Assembly (NCBI RefSeq): GCF_020400725.1
Contig: NZ_JAINVG010000064.1
Location: 1 to 44,327, forward strand
Direction of reading: 5' to 3'
Origin: Streptomyces sp. NK15101
GTDB lineage: Bacteria; Actinomycetota; Actinomycetes; Streptomycetales; Streptomycetaceae
Length of the DNA stretch: 44,327 nucleotides
In this document: positions 1 through 8,045 of the stretch, one piece after another
How positions within the stretch are numbered: position 1 is the first letter of the stretch
Layout of the letters: the number at the start of each line of letters is the position of its first letter
The notes under the pieces: generated by a model
Told to the model about the DNA's origin: nothing
Database searches by the model: none
Seen by the model: the letters and a program-made list of their open reading frames with translations, nothing else
Program-made: the position numbers and the translations under genes

Positions 1-95
1 TCGACCCCAGGCCCTACGTCTGGACCAAGACCGCGGACGAGATCCTCGAACGCCTCGCCTCATATCTGAACAGAATTCCTGACTCAGAAGACTAG
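1..95 (+). CDS. IS630-family transposase, C-terminal fragment (cut by window edge)
   Basis: The reading frame enters from the left edge at base 3 and ends at TAG 93-95. The last 30 residues contain DPRPYVWTKTADEILERL, which matches the usual C-terminal end of IS630/Tc1-type DDE transposases of actinobacteria (the PFVWTKTADEIL motif). The catalytic residues lie outside the window, so whether the element is intact cannot be judged. The stop is followed at once by an 8-bp inverted repeat (96-123) and, 46 bp on, by the next gene. The right end of the insertion sequence must therefore fall in this short gap or just inside the gene leader. The family call rests on one short but distinctive motif. 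Confidence 0.75.
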   Translation, partial: DPRPYVWTKTADEILERLASYLNRIPDSED

Positions 96-123
96 GGTGT
101 GTCGCGCATATGCCAGACACACC
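96..123. repeat. 8-bp perfect inverted repeat just after the transposase stop
   Basis: GGTGTGTC (96-103) and GACACACC (116-123) are exact reverse complements around a 12-nt spacer. There is no T-run after the stem, so it is not a classical terminator. It could be an end structure of the insertion sequence or a hairpin in the leader of the downstream secreted protein. Confidence 0.5.
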
Positions 124-141
124 GCTCCGGGGGGGAACGGA

Positions 142-3100
142 ATGCCCAACTCCGCGCGCTCGCGCACAAGATCCCGAAGATCCGGAAGATCGCTCTTCCT
201 GGTCCCCGCTCTGCTGACAGCCCTCGTGGGGCCAATGCTCCCGACGGGCACGGCGCTGGCGGCGACGCCGGCCCCGGCGCCGTCCAGCGCGGCACCCGCG
301 CAGGACCCGGCTCCCGCGCCCGACCCCACGACATCCGCGCCCGAGCCGTCCGCGACGACGGACCCGACGCCCGCGCCGACGGTCGAGCCGCCGCCGAACC
401 CGACACCGCCGTCCACGACCGAGGCGTGCCCCGCGCTGCCGCTGACCCCGCTGGGCGCGACGGGAGCTCCCGAGGGCTCCGTGACGCTGGGGGCGAACGA
501 GGAGACCTGCTTCACCGTCACGGCGGAGCAGCAGGGCCTGCACCGCGTGATGCGCGACGGCGCGGCCAACATCCACCTCACTTTCTTCTCGGGCGCCACC
601 CAGGTCTCCTGCGAGCGTGACGAAGCCGATGAGCAGCTCTGTCCGCTCAGCCCGGGCACCTATACCGTCCGCGTGCGCAACCACGCGTGGGCGGACTCGC
701 TGCGCTTCTCCGTCATCCCCCTGACACCGGGACCGAGCTGCCCGGAGATCCCCGGCACCGGTTACGACACCGCCCCGGCAACCGGTCCCGGCACCGGCCG
801 GCTGGGCCTCGTCTGCCACACGTTCCACGCCTCCGCCGGTGACCGAATCACCACCGAGCTGCGCTCCGGGAGGAACTACCTCCACCACTGGATCACCGAC
901 GACACCGGCCGGCGGATCTGCCCCGCCTCCTCGTACGACGGCCTCCCCGGCTGCATCCTGCCCCAGGGGGCCGGCGGCTACCGCGTCATCGGCGACCTGT
1001 CCCGGGCCACCGACCCCGCCGCGGAGTACAGGCTCCTGGTCCGCCGCCTGTCGAACCCGGAGGGCTGCACCCCGATCACCCCGACCGCCTACGGCACCGC
1101 CGCCGTCCAGGCGTCACCGCCGAGCGGGTGCAGGAGCTTCACCCCGCAGGTGAGCCGCCGCTACGAGGCACGGTCCCTCGACACCAACGGCTGGGAGACG
1201 CATCTCGACATCTACCACCAGGACGGCCGATCGATCTCCTGCACCCTCATGAACGGTTGCGTCCTCACGGCCGGTGTCACGTACGCGTTCATCAGCGACG
1301 ACCTGGTCGAGCTGCGCGACCGCGCTTCCGCCGAGGGCTGCACCGAGGACCTCGCCCTTTCGACCCTGTACCACGGCACCCTCACCGGCCTGGGCGAGAC
1401 CGACTGCCTCACCCTGCCCGCCCCGCAGGGCTCCTCCGTGGTCCTCCGGCCGGACGACGCCGTGCACCTGAGCGTGCTGGACGCCACGGGCAGGGAAGTC
1501 TGCTCCTACCGTGACGCGGACGAGGACAGCACCTGCACCCTGACGGGCACCGCCCCGCACCGACTGCTCGTCACGAGTGCGAGGACCTCCGCGCCGACCG
1601 GCGCGTACCGGATCCGCGTGGACCGCGCCGACATGCCGGGCGACTGCCGTGTCCTCCCGTCCGGGGATTTCACGGACGACACGCCCCGCGCCGATCTGAC
1701 GACCGGTGACGGCGTCTTCAACGACTGCCTGACGATCCCGGCGGCCGACCACTCCGCGAGGGAGCTGCTCCAGCTCCGGCGGACGGCGGGAGAGCGCGCG
1801 GCCGGCCTGGTGGTCTTCGACGCCTCGGGCAAGTGGGCCTGTTCCCTCCGGGCAGAGGGAAGCTCCGCACAGGAACTGTGCGGGCTGGCCCCGGGAGTGG
1901 CACACACCGTCTTCTTCCAGGGCCATGACGCACCGGCCACGTACGCCCTGGTCCGCCAGGATGTCACCGCCACCGCCAAGGGCTGCCCGAGCGGCCCCGC
2001 GGCCCCGGTCGGCGGCCCGTCCCTCGACGGCCTCCCCGGTCCGGTCGACGTCTCCCACTGCCACCAGGTGACCGCCGCCGCCACGGACAGGCTCCACCTG
2101 ACCCTCCGCGGAGCGGGGGACACCGTGCGGTTCGTCGTGTACGACGCGAACGGCGTGGAGGTCTGCACGGACTCCCCGGAGGACTGCGCCCCCACCGGCT
2201 CCACCCGGTACCAGGCGGTCGTCACGCCGAACGCCGGGACGGCCCTTCCCTCCCACCACATCGACGCCCTGCGGATCGGCACCGGCACGGTCCCCGCGCC
2301 GGAGTGCGTCCGGCTCTCCGACGTGAGCCACGGCTTCGGCCCGCTCACCGACGAGCTGAGCGAGCAGAAGTCCGCGCTCTGCGCGGTGCTGCCGACCGCG
2401 GCGAGCGATGCGTTCACGCTCGACTTCTCGTCGACGGGCACGTACGCGACCTGGCCCAAGGCATGGCTCTACGACATCGCCACGGGCCGGAACACCTGCC
2501 AGAAGGCGTCCGGTTACTGGTCTCCCGAATACAGCTGTGCCCCGCAGGGCGACACGAAGGCGTCCTTCCCGACCACGCTCGTGATCGGACTGCCCGACCG
2601 ACCCACGGCGTCCACCACCCCGATCCGGGCGGAGGCCGGGTGCATCGTGGCGGAAGGCGTCTGCGGCCTCGTGCCGTGGACGGTGACGTCGGTGACGCCT
2701 GGCACGGTCGGCGCCGGCAAGATCACGATGACCGTCACCGGCACCTCGCTCAGCAGCTGGACCCGGGTCGTCGTCGAGGAGCACGACGACCCGTACGCCT
2801 ACTTCTACGGGGCCACGTCCACCACGGTCTCCGTCGCGCCCGACCGCCGCAGCATGGTCGTGGCTCTGGACCTGACCGGTGCGCCGGTCGGGCACAGACT
2901 GAGTCTTCGCGTGGACTCGGGCAGGGGCGTGGAGTACCGGCCCGCCCCGATCACCATCACGGCCCCGCTCGCCTCCACCGGCGTGCCCGCCATCACGGGC
3001 ACGGTGGTCGTGGGCGGCAAGGTGACGGCGAGTCCGGGGCCGTGGTCGCCGGTGCCCGACGGGTACGCGTACCAGTGGAAGGCGGACGGCGTCGCCATCT

Positions 3101-3780
3101 CCGGCGCCACGGCGTCCACCTACACGATTCCCACGGCCCTCCAGGGGAAGCAGCTGACGGTGACGCTGACCGCGCGCAAGGCCGGCCACCCGAACGCGAC
3201 CGCCACCACCCGGCCCGTGGTCGTGAAGGGCGTCGCGCCCAGGCCGACCACGGTGCCGTACATGTCCGGGGCCGTGCGGGTCGGCGGCAAGGTGACGGCC
3301 GTCGTCGGCGCCTGGTCGCCGACGCCGACCTCGTACGCGTACCAGTGGCGGGCGAACGGCGTGGCGATCTCCGGCGCGACCGGTTCCTCGTACGTGCCCG
3401 TCCCGGCCGTCCTCGGCAAGAAGCTCACGGTGACCGTGACGGCGCTGCGGACCGGGCACCTGAGCGGGGCGTACACGACGGCGGGGGTCGCCGTCGCCCT
3501 GGGCCTCGCGCCGAAGGCGACGAGCGCGCCGTACCTCACGGGCACGGTCCGCGTCGGTCGGACGCTCACCCTGAACCGGGGTGCGTGGACGCCGGCGCCG
3601 ACCTCGTACGCCTACCAGTGGTACGCGAGCGGGCGGGCCATCAGCGGGGCGACGCGGACGACGTACACGCTGACGTCGGCCCAGCGCGGACTGAGGATCA
3701 CCGTCCGGGTGACGGCGCTGCGGACCGGGCACACGTCCGGTGTCGCGTGGACCCGGGCGACGGGAGCCGTCGCGGGCTGA
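142..3780 (+). CDS. Large secreted multi-domain repeat protein (four-Cys modules plus Ig-like repeats)
   Basis: Protein of 1212 aa. ATG 142 is preferred to an upstream GTG at 97 because a purine-rich GGGGGGAACGG precedes it and an Arg-rich signal peptide follows (hydrophobic core LFLVPALLTALVGPML, Ala-rich cleavage region near residue 40). Next comes a Pro/Ala/Thr-rich linker to about residue 100. The middle, to about residue 860, holds about seven degenerate modules of roughly 100 aa. Most carry a leading Cys, a Cys near a 'C-x-T/F' strand, a 'G-x-x-x-C' strand and a fourth Cys before a G-x-Y/H strand. An IPT/TIG-like stretch follows (VTSVTPGTVGAGKITMTV). The C-terminus has three Ig-like repeats of about 82 aa built on YAYQW-x2-(D/N/S)G-x-x-ISGAT. 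No catalytic motif was seen. It is likely an exported adhesin or wall-associated protein; the function is unknown. The insertion sequence directly upstream may have replaced its original promoter. Confidence 0.85.
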   Translation: MPNSARSRTRSRRSGRSLFLVPALLTALVGPMLPTGTALAATPAPAPSSAAPAQDPAPAPDPTTSAPEPSATTDPTPAPTVEPPPNPTPPSTTEACPALPLTPLGATGAPEGSVTLGANEETCFTVTAEQQGLHRVMRDGAANIHLTFFSGATQVSCERDEADEQLCPLSPGTYTVRVRNHAWADSLRFSVIPLTPGPSCPEIPGTGYDTAPATGPGTGRLGLVCHTFHASAGDRITTELRSGRNYLHHWITDDTGRRICPASSYDGLPGCILPQGAGGYRVIGDLSRATDPAAEYRLLVRRLSNPEGCTPITPTAYGTAAVQASPPSGCRSFTPQVSRRYEARSLDTNGWETHLDIYHQDGRSISCTLMNGCVLTAGVTYAFISDDLVELRDRASAEGCTEDLALSTLYHGTLTGLGETDCLTLPAPQGSSVVLRPDDAVHLSVLDATGREVCSYRDADEDSTCTLTGTAPHRLLVTSARTSAPTGAYRIRVDRADMPGDCRVLPSGDFTDDTPRADLTTGDGVFNDCLTIPAADHSARELLQLRRTAGERAAGLVVFDASGKWACSLRAEGSSAQELCGLAPGVAHTVFFQGHDAPATYALVRQDVTATAKGCPSGPAAPVGGPSLDGLPGPVDVSHCHQVTAAATDRLHLTLRGAGDTVRFVVYDANGVEVCTDSPEDCAPTGSTRYQAVVTPNAGTALPSHHIDALRIGTGTVPAPECVRLSDVSHGFGPLTDELSEQKSALCAVLPTAASDAFTLDFSSTGTYATWPKAWLYDIATGRNTCQKASGYWSPEYSCAPQGDTKASFPTTLVIGLPDRPTASTTPIRAEAGCIVAEGVCGLVPWTVTSVTPGTVGAGKITMTVTGTSLSSWTRVVVEEHDDPYAYFYGATSTTVSVAPDRRSMVVALDLTGAPVGHRLSLRVDSGRGVEYRPAPITITAPLASTGVPAITGTVVVGGKVTASPGPWSPVPDGYAYQWKADGVAISGATASTYTIPTALQGKQLTVTLTARKAGHPNATATTRPVVVKGVAPRPTTVPYMSGAVRVGGKVTAVVGAWSPTPTSYAYQWRANGVAISGATGSSYVPVPAVLGKKLTVTVTALRTGHLSGAYTTAGVAVALGLAPKATSAPYLTGTVRVGRTLTLNRGAWTPAPTSYAYQWYASGRAISGATRTTYTLTSAQRGLRITVRVTALRTGHTSGVAWTRATGAVAG

Positions 3781-3816
3781 CCGGAGCCGGTGGCCGTCGT
3801 CCCCGAAGGGTTCTCA

Positions 3817-3833
3817 TCTGATGCACCGTCAGG
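3817..3833. promoter_or_regulatory. 17-bp palindromic operator, site 1 (flavin reductase)
   Basis: TCTGATGCACCGTCAGG matches the perfect palindrome TCTGACGGACCGTCAGA at 14 of 17 positions. Three further copies lie at 12376, 17988 and 18074. It ends 16 bp before ATG 3850. The size and symmetry suit a TetR-family dimer; that assignment is inference. Confidence 0.65.
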
Positions 3834-3849
3834 TTCAATGGACGGTGTG

Positions 3850-4449
3850 ATGGGACATGCGGGGATGGCGGCCACCGCCGTCCGACACCTGAGAGCGGCC
3901 GGTTCGCCGACGGCCGTGGAACCACTGCCCCGGCCGGATCTGCGCGCGGTCGGGGAGAACGAACGGGCCCCCGTCGACCCCGGCGAATTCCGCCGCGTCC
4001 TGGGCCACTTCGCCAGCGGCGTCACCGTCGTGACGGCCCTCGACGCGGACGGGCCGACGGGCTTCGCCTGCCAGTCCTTCGCCTCGCTCTCCCTCGACCC
4101 GCCCCTCGTGGCCTTCATGGTCGCCCGTACGTCGACCACCTGGCCCCGGATCGCGGCGGCCGGTACCTTCTGCGTCAACGTCCTCGGGGCCGGGCAGGGC
4201 GAGCTGTGCCGGTCGTTCGCGGTGAGCGGCGCGGACAAGTTCGCGGGCGTCTCATGGGCCCCGGCCCCGGCCACCGGCTCCCCGCGCCTCGCCGGCGCGC
4301 CCGCCTGGATCGACTGCACGATCACCGCGGTCCACACGGGCGGGGACCATCTGATCGTGGTGGGGCGGGTGGAGTCGCTGGACGCGACGGAGGGGACTGG
4401 GGATCCTCTGCTTTTCCACCGGGGGCGGTTCGGGCGGTTCAGCGCGTAG
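3850..4449 (+). CDS. Flavin reductase-like domain protein (FMN/FAD reductase of a two-component monooxygenase)
   Basis: Protein of 199 aa of the DIM6/NTAB-HpaC flavin reductase family. The core runs from EFRRVLGHFASGVTVVTA through FACQSFASLSLDPPLVAFMV to the C-terminal FHRGRFGRF, all typical of the split-barrel FMN-binding fold. Such proteins supply reduced flavin to a partner oxygenase, but no oxygenase is encoded nearby. The frame stays open upstream to GTG 3790 and ATG 3838. ATG 3850 is chosen because the operator at 3817-3833 would leave only 4 bp before 3838, whereas 16 bp before 3850 matches the spacing at the other operator-controlled genes. The N-terminal 40 residues are variable. The shared operator links it to the catabolic genes at 10-20 kb. 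Confidence 0.85.
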   Translation: MGHAGMAATAVRHLRAAGSPTAVEPLPRPDLRAVGENERAPVDPGEFRRVLGHFASGVTVVTALDADGPTGFACQSFASLSLDPPLVAFMVARTSTTWPRIAAAGTFCVNVLGAGQGELCRSFAVSGADKFAGVSWAPAPATGSPRLAGAPAWIDCTITAVHTGGDHLIVVGRVESLDATEGTGDPLLFHRGRFGRFSA

Positions 4450-4462
4450 GCCCCCGTCGTCC

Positions 4463-4795
4463 GTTGTGGGCGGTCGTTCCGCCGGGGCGGTGCCCACCCC
4501 CGCCTCGCCCCGTTGTGGGCGGTCGTTCCGCCGGGGCAAGGGGGTCCCCCCTGCTCGAGCGGAGCCGAGAGCTTGGGGGAGGGTGGGCACAACGGACGGC
4601 GCCCCTTGCCGGGCCCAGGCTCCCGCGCCTGAACGGCCACCACCGGTGCGCCGCACACGGGGTGCGGGTCCAGGCGCGGAACGCGGAGGCCCCGCGAAGG
4701 GCGCCGTCCCGTGTGCCCACCCGTCCCGCCCCAGCGGGACGACCGCCCACACGGCAGGTGGCGGAGGGGCACCGCCCCCGCCGGGTGCGGGTCCG
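4463..4795 (+). repeat. Dispersed hairpin-rich repeat, copy A (TIR-bounded, MITE-like)
   Basis: This non-coding stretch contains a unit (about 4512-4754, 243 bp) bounded by terminal inverted repeats: GTTGTGGGCGGTCGTTCCGC at the left and the reverse complement of GTGTGGGCGGTCGTCCCGCT at the right. A nested inner pair (GGGTGGGCAC...CGGCGCCC near 4581-4606 against 4697-4722) would let nearly the whole unit fold back on itself. A solo end copy sits at 4463-4488. An almost identical block, reversed and including the solo end, lies at 22079-22405. It fills the gap between the flavin reductase and the membrane protein. No ORF or transposase is inside. Confidence 0.85.
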
Positions 4796-4805
4796 TGTCG
4801 CAAGG

Positions 4806-5297
4806 TCAGGCCGCAGCGATCCCGCCCAGCATGGAGACCGTCAGGACCGCCACCGTGCCCCACAGGAGCAGCCCGACGAAGTAGCCCTTCCGGGCGGGGC
4901 GGGTGAGGAGGGCCGCCACGGCGACGCAGACCGCCCCCACGAGCCACCCCTCCCACCCCGCGAGCGGCAGCAGCAGCGCCCCCGCGGCGGTCGACAGGAG
5001 CAGCTGCCACCACAGGGCGCGGCTTCCGGTCCGCCGCGCCAGGTCCTCGCCGAGCAGCACCGTCGGCAGCACGATCGCCGCGGAGACCCCCGCGGCGGCC
5101 AGCAGCGCCAGCAGCGACACGAGCGGAAGCGCCAGCAGCGTCAGGGCGCTGACGCGCTCCTCGCCCGGCTCCGGCTGCCCGGCCTCGCCGAACACCATCC
5201 CCAGGACCAGGGCCAGCGCCGCCTCCAGCAACAGCACCAGGGTCGAGACCCTCAGCATCCGGGCAAAGCTCCGCGCGCCCTCGTCAGGACCGCTCAT
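4806..5297 (-). CDS. Small integral membrane protein (about 4 TM), unknown function
   Basis: Protein of 163 aa. After a short polar N-terminus (MSGPDEGARSF) there are about four hydrophobic segments: VSTLVLLLEAALALVLGMVF, LTLLALPLVSLLALLAAAGV, LLLSTAAGALLLPLAGWEGW with VGAVCVAVAALL, and VGLLLWGTVAVLTVSMLGGI. ATG 5297 follows GGGGTGATC at good spacing. It ends beside the repeat element and lies 23 bp downstream of the MFS gene on the same strand, so the two may be cotranscribed. No family is recognised with confidence; it resembles many small actinobacterial membrane proteins of unknown role. Confidence 0.75.
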   Translation of the reverse strand: MSGPDEGARSFARMLRVSTLVLLLEAALALVLGMVFGEAGQPEPGEERVSALTLLALPLVSLLALLAAAGVSAAIVLPTVLLGEDLARRTGSRALWWQLLLSTAAGALLLPLAGWEGWLVGAVCVAVAALLTRPARKGYFVGLLLWGTVAVLTVSMLGGIAAA

Positions 5298-5320
5298 CGG
5301 CGATCACCCCCCGAGAGGCA

Positions 5321-6640
5321 TCATGCTCCTGCCGGGGACGGCGGCTCCGTCCGGGGTCGGCTGATGACCAGGGCCATCAGGGCCGCCGCCGCGCACAGTG
5401 CGCCCGAGGCGTACCAGACGACGTCGTACGTGCCGAAGACGTCGCGGGCCACGCCGCCCGCGAAGGCGACGGCCGCGGCGCCGACCTGGTGGGAGGCGAG
5501 GACCCAGCCGAAGACGATCGCCGAGTCCTCGCCGTAGTGCTCGCGGCACAGGGCGATCGTGGGCGGGACGGTGGCGACCCAGTCGAGGCCGTAGAAGACG
5601 ATGAAGAAGAGCATCGGGGGGTGCACCGAGGGCGCCAGGAGCATGGGGAGGAACAGCAGCGAGACCCCCCGCAGCGCGTAGTAGACCGCCAGCAGCCGAC
5701 GCGGCGAGAAGCGGTCCGTGAACCAGCCCGAGGCCACCGTGCCGACGACGTCGAAGACGCCGATCACCGCGAGCAGTCCGGCCGCCGCCGTCACGGGCAT
5801 GCCGTGGTCGTGGGCGGCGGGCACGAAGTGGGTCTTGACGAGGCCGTTCGTCGAGGCGCCGCAGATCGCGAAGGAACCGGCGAGGAGCCAGAAGGGGCCG
5901 GTGCGGGCCGCCCTGAGGAGGACGGCGATCGCGCGGCGGGCCGCACCGGGGACGGGGGCGGGCTTGTCGGCGTGCTCCCCGCCGTACGGGGCGAGCCCGA
6001 CGTCCGCCGGGTGGTCGCGGAGCAGCAGCCAGACGAAGGGGACGACGGTGAGGGCCGCCAGGGCCACCGTCACCGCGGCGGGGCGCCAGCCCTGGTGCTC
6101 CACCAGCCAGGAGAGCAGGGGCAGGAAGATCAGCTGGCCCGAGGCGCCCGCCGCCGTGAGGATGCCCGTCACCAGCCCCCGCCGCGCGACGAACCAGCGG
6201 TTCGTGACCGTCGCGGCGAAGGCCAGCGCCATGGAGCCGCTGCCGAGGCCGACGAGGACGCCCCAGTAGAGGACGAGCTGCCAGGCCGCCGTCATCCGGA
6301 CGGTGAGGAGGGAGCCCAGCGCGATCACGCTCAGGGCCACCGCCACCACCCTGCGGATGCCGAAGCGGTCCATGAGCGCGGCGGCGAACGGCGCCGTCAG
6401 TCCGTAGAGGGCGAGGTTCACCGAGACGGCGAAGCCGATGGTGCCGCGCGACCAGTGGAACTCCTCGTGCAGCGGTTCGATCAGCAGGCCGGGCAGGGAG
6501 GCGAAGGCCGCCGCGCCGATGATCGTGACGAAGGTGACCGCCGCGACGAACCAGGCGCGGTGGACGCGGGGGGTGCGGAGCGGTCGGCCGGCCGGTGTAC
6601 GGGCGGACGTCTCGGTTGTCTGGGCCATGCCACCGAGCAT
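5321..6640 (-). CDS. MFS transporter (monocarboxylate/oxalate-formate antiporter-like)
   Basis: Protein of 439 aa with a 12-TM major facilitator pattern. The first helix is VAAVTFVTIIGAAAFASLPG, with the motif-A-like loop ALMDRFGIRRVV between TM2 and TM3 and GWFTDRFSPRRLLA between TM8 and TM9. The sequence LIEPLHEEFHWSRGTIGFAV resembles the monocarboxylate/oxalate-formate branch of MFS, so an organic-acid substrate is plausible but unproven. ATG 6640 is chosen because GGGGGAGGAA lies about 11 nt upstream; ATG 6628 (MAQTTE) is an alternative. The frame also runs further upstream without a better ribosome site. Confidence 0.88.
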   Translation of the reverse strand: MLGGMAQTTETSARTPAGRPLRTPRVHRAWFVAAVTFVTIIGAAAFASLPGLLIEPLHEEFHWSRGTIGFAVSVNLALYGLTAPFAAALMDRFGIRRVVAVALSVIALGSLLTVRMTAAWQLVLYWGVLVGLGSGSMALAFAATVTNRWFVARRGLVTGILTAAGASGQLIFLPLLSWLVEHQGWRPAAVTVALAALTVVPFVWLLLRDHPADVGLAPYGGEHADKPAPVPGAARRAIAVLLRAARTGPFWLLAGSFAICGASTNGLVKTHFVPAAHDHGMPVTAAAGLLAVIGVFDVVGTVASGWFTDRFSPRRLLAVYYALRGVSLLFLPMLLAPSVHPPMLFFIVFYGLDWVATVPPTIALCREHYGEDSAIVFGWVLASHQVGAAAVAFAGGVARDVFGTYDVVWYASGALCAAAALMALVISRPRTEPPSPAGA

Positions 6641-6707
6641 TCCGGGCCGGTTCCTCCCCCGCCATTGGCCCGAATGACAGGTTTCCAAAGGATCGGGACA
6701 TGCGCCC

Positions 6708-7985
6708 TCAGATGCGCGGCAGCGTCCTGATCGGGCGCGCGACCAGCAGCGCCGCCACCACGAGCACCGCGATCCCCGCCCCCGTGAGCAGCACCTCCTC
6801 CGTGCCGACCGCCGCCGCCACCGGCCCCGACAGGGTGCGGCCGACGCCCATCATCAGGAGCGAGCCGGCCACGTCGTACGCGTGCATCCGGTTCAGGGCC
6901 TCCTGCGGCACGTGCGTCTGGACCGAGGTGGACCACATGACCAGCCAGAAGGCGAAGGCCGCCCCGCCGACGAACTGCCCGGCGCCGAGGACCCCGACCG
7001 GCGCGCCCGTGCCGAGCAGGGCGAGGCTCACGGGGAGGCCGAGGAGCGCCACCGCGCCCGCCGCGAGGGGGCGGCGCGGGCGCAGTCGGATCGCGAGGAG
7101 GCCGCCGACGGCGCTGCCGGCGCCGTTGACGGCCATGAGCACGCCGTACGCCGCCGCGCCGTGCTCCTCGGTGACGAGGCTCGCGGTGAGCGGGACCATG
7201 GGTCCGGCGACGGTCAGTCCGTACACCGTCCAGATGGAGATGACGCCCCAGAGCCAGCTCCGGGCACGGAACTCCCGCCAGCCGCCGGCGAGTTCGGCGC
7301 CGAGGGAGGCGCGGGGGACGGAGTCGGAGGGGATCGGGGGAAGCCGCATCAGCAGGAAGCAGACGGCGCTGACCGCGAAGGTGGCGCCGTTGACGGCGAA
7401 GGCCGCGCCCGCGTTCCAGACGGCGACGAGCAGGCCGGCGGCGGCCGGTCCCGCCATGGTCATCAGGGCTTCGACGACCCGCAGGACGGCGTTGGCCCGC
7501 TGCACGTCGGGGGCGATGCGGGGGATGGTGGAGGCGACGCCCGGCTGGAAGAGGGCGGCGCCGACGCCGCTGAGGACGGAGAGGGCGTAGACCGCCCAGA
7601 GCGGCGGGCCGCCGAGCGTGAAGGAGACGGCGAGGACGGCGGCGCCGGGCAGCCGCAGGAGGTCGGCGAGGATCATCATGCGGCGGGCGGTGAAGCGGTC
7701 GGCGAGGACGCCGCCGAAGAGCACGAAGAGCGCGAAGGCGGCGGTCCAGCCGCCCAGCGCGTAGCCGACGGTGGAGCCGGGGTGGCCGGCGCCGAGGAGG
7801 CCGGCGGCGAAGGCGACCGGGACCATGCCCTCGCCGAGGACGGCGACGCCGCGGGCGACGAAGAAGAGCCGGAAGTTACGGTTCCACAGCGTGGTCGGCG
7901 CGGGCGGCTGCTGTGCGGCCGGCGCGACCGGGACGGGAATCCGCCCGGGGGCCTCAGACTTGTACGTGTTGTCCGTCACGGACAC
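6708..7985 (-). CDS. MFS transporter, EntS/MFS_3-type exporter
   Basis: Protein of 425 aa. It starts with a polar N-terminus, then LWNRNFRLFFVARGVAVLGEG, the characteristic first helix of EntS-like MFS exporters, followed by the motif LFGGVLADRFTARRMMILAD. The second half has GSAVGGLLAIRLRPRRPL and a conserved C-terminal RTLSGPVAAAVGTEEVLLTG. Members export siderophores, antibiotics or other small molecules; the substrate here is unknown. It is divergent from the GlxA-type regulator gene, starting only 60 bp from it, and the gap holds a dre-like palindrome. The GTG start at 7985 has no strong ribosome site; an in-frame GTG two codons later is possible. Confidence 0.87.
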   Translation of the reverse strand: MSVTDNTYKSEAPGRIPVPVAPAAQQPPAPTTLWNRNFRLFFVARGVAVLGEGMVPVAFAAGLLGAGHPGSTVGYALGGWTAAFALFVLFGGVLADRFTARRMMILADLLRLPGAAVLAVSFTLGGPPLWAVYALSVLSGVGAALFQPGVASTIPRIAPDVQRANAVLRVVEALMTMAGPAAAGLLVAVWNAGAAFAVNGATFAVSAVCFLLMRLPPIPSDSVPRASLGAELAGGWREFRARSWLWGVISIWTVYGLTVAGPMVPLTASLVTEEHGAAAYGVLMAVNGAGSAVGGLLAIRLRPRRPLAAGAVALLGLPVSLALLGTGAPVGVLGAGQFVGGAAFAFWLVMWSTSVQTHVPQEALNRMHAYDVAGSLLMMGVGRTLSGPVAAAVGTEEVLLTGAGIAVLVVAALLVARPIRTLPRI

Positions 7986-8003
7986 GTACTCGTACCAGCC
8001 CTA

Positions 8004-8015
8004 TGGTCTGGACCA
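8004..8015. promoter_or_regulatory. dre-like palindrome (DasR-type) in a divergent promoter
   Basis: TGGTCTGGACCA lies between the divergent MFS gene and the GlxA-type regulator. It fits the GntR/DasR element built on TGGTCTAGACCA with one change. It would sit over the leader or core promoter of both genes. DasR is known to control GlcNAc-responsive genes in Streptomyces; its action here is inference. Confidence 0.45.
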
Positions 8016-8045
8016 CCACCGATTAACGGAGGGAGCACCCCGCCC

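Noticed and set aside
1114..3732. Very long open frame on the minus strand opposite the large secreted protein
   Set aside because: Codon use and the signal peptide, Ig-like repeats and Cys modules all support the plus strand; the minus frame is a GC-rich shadow with Arg/Gly/Pro-only composition.
4452..4805. Several short open frames in the repeat region
   Set aside because: They follow the repeat DNA, lack ribosome sites and have no recognisable protein pattern.
6882..8045. Upstream extension of the GlxA-type regulator frame to 6882
   Set aside because: It is antisense to the MFS gene; a strong ribosome site and the DJ-1 fold start place the true start at 8046.
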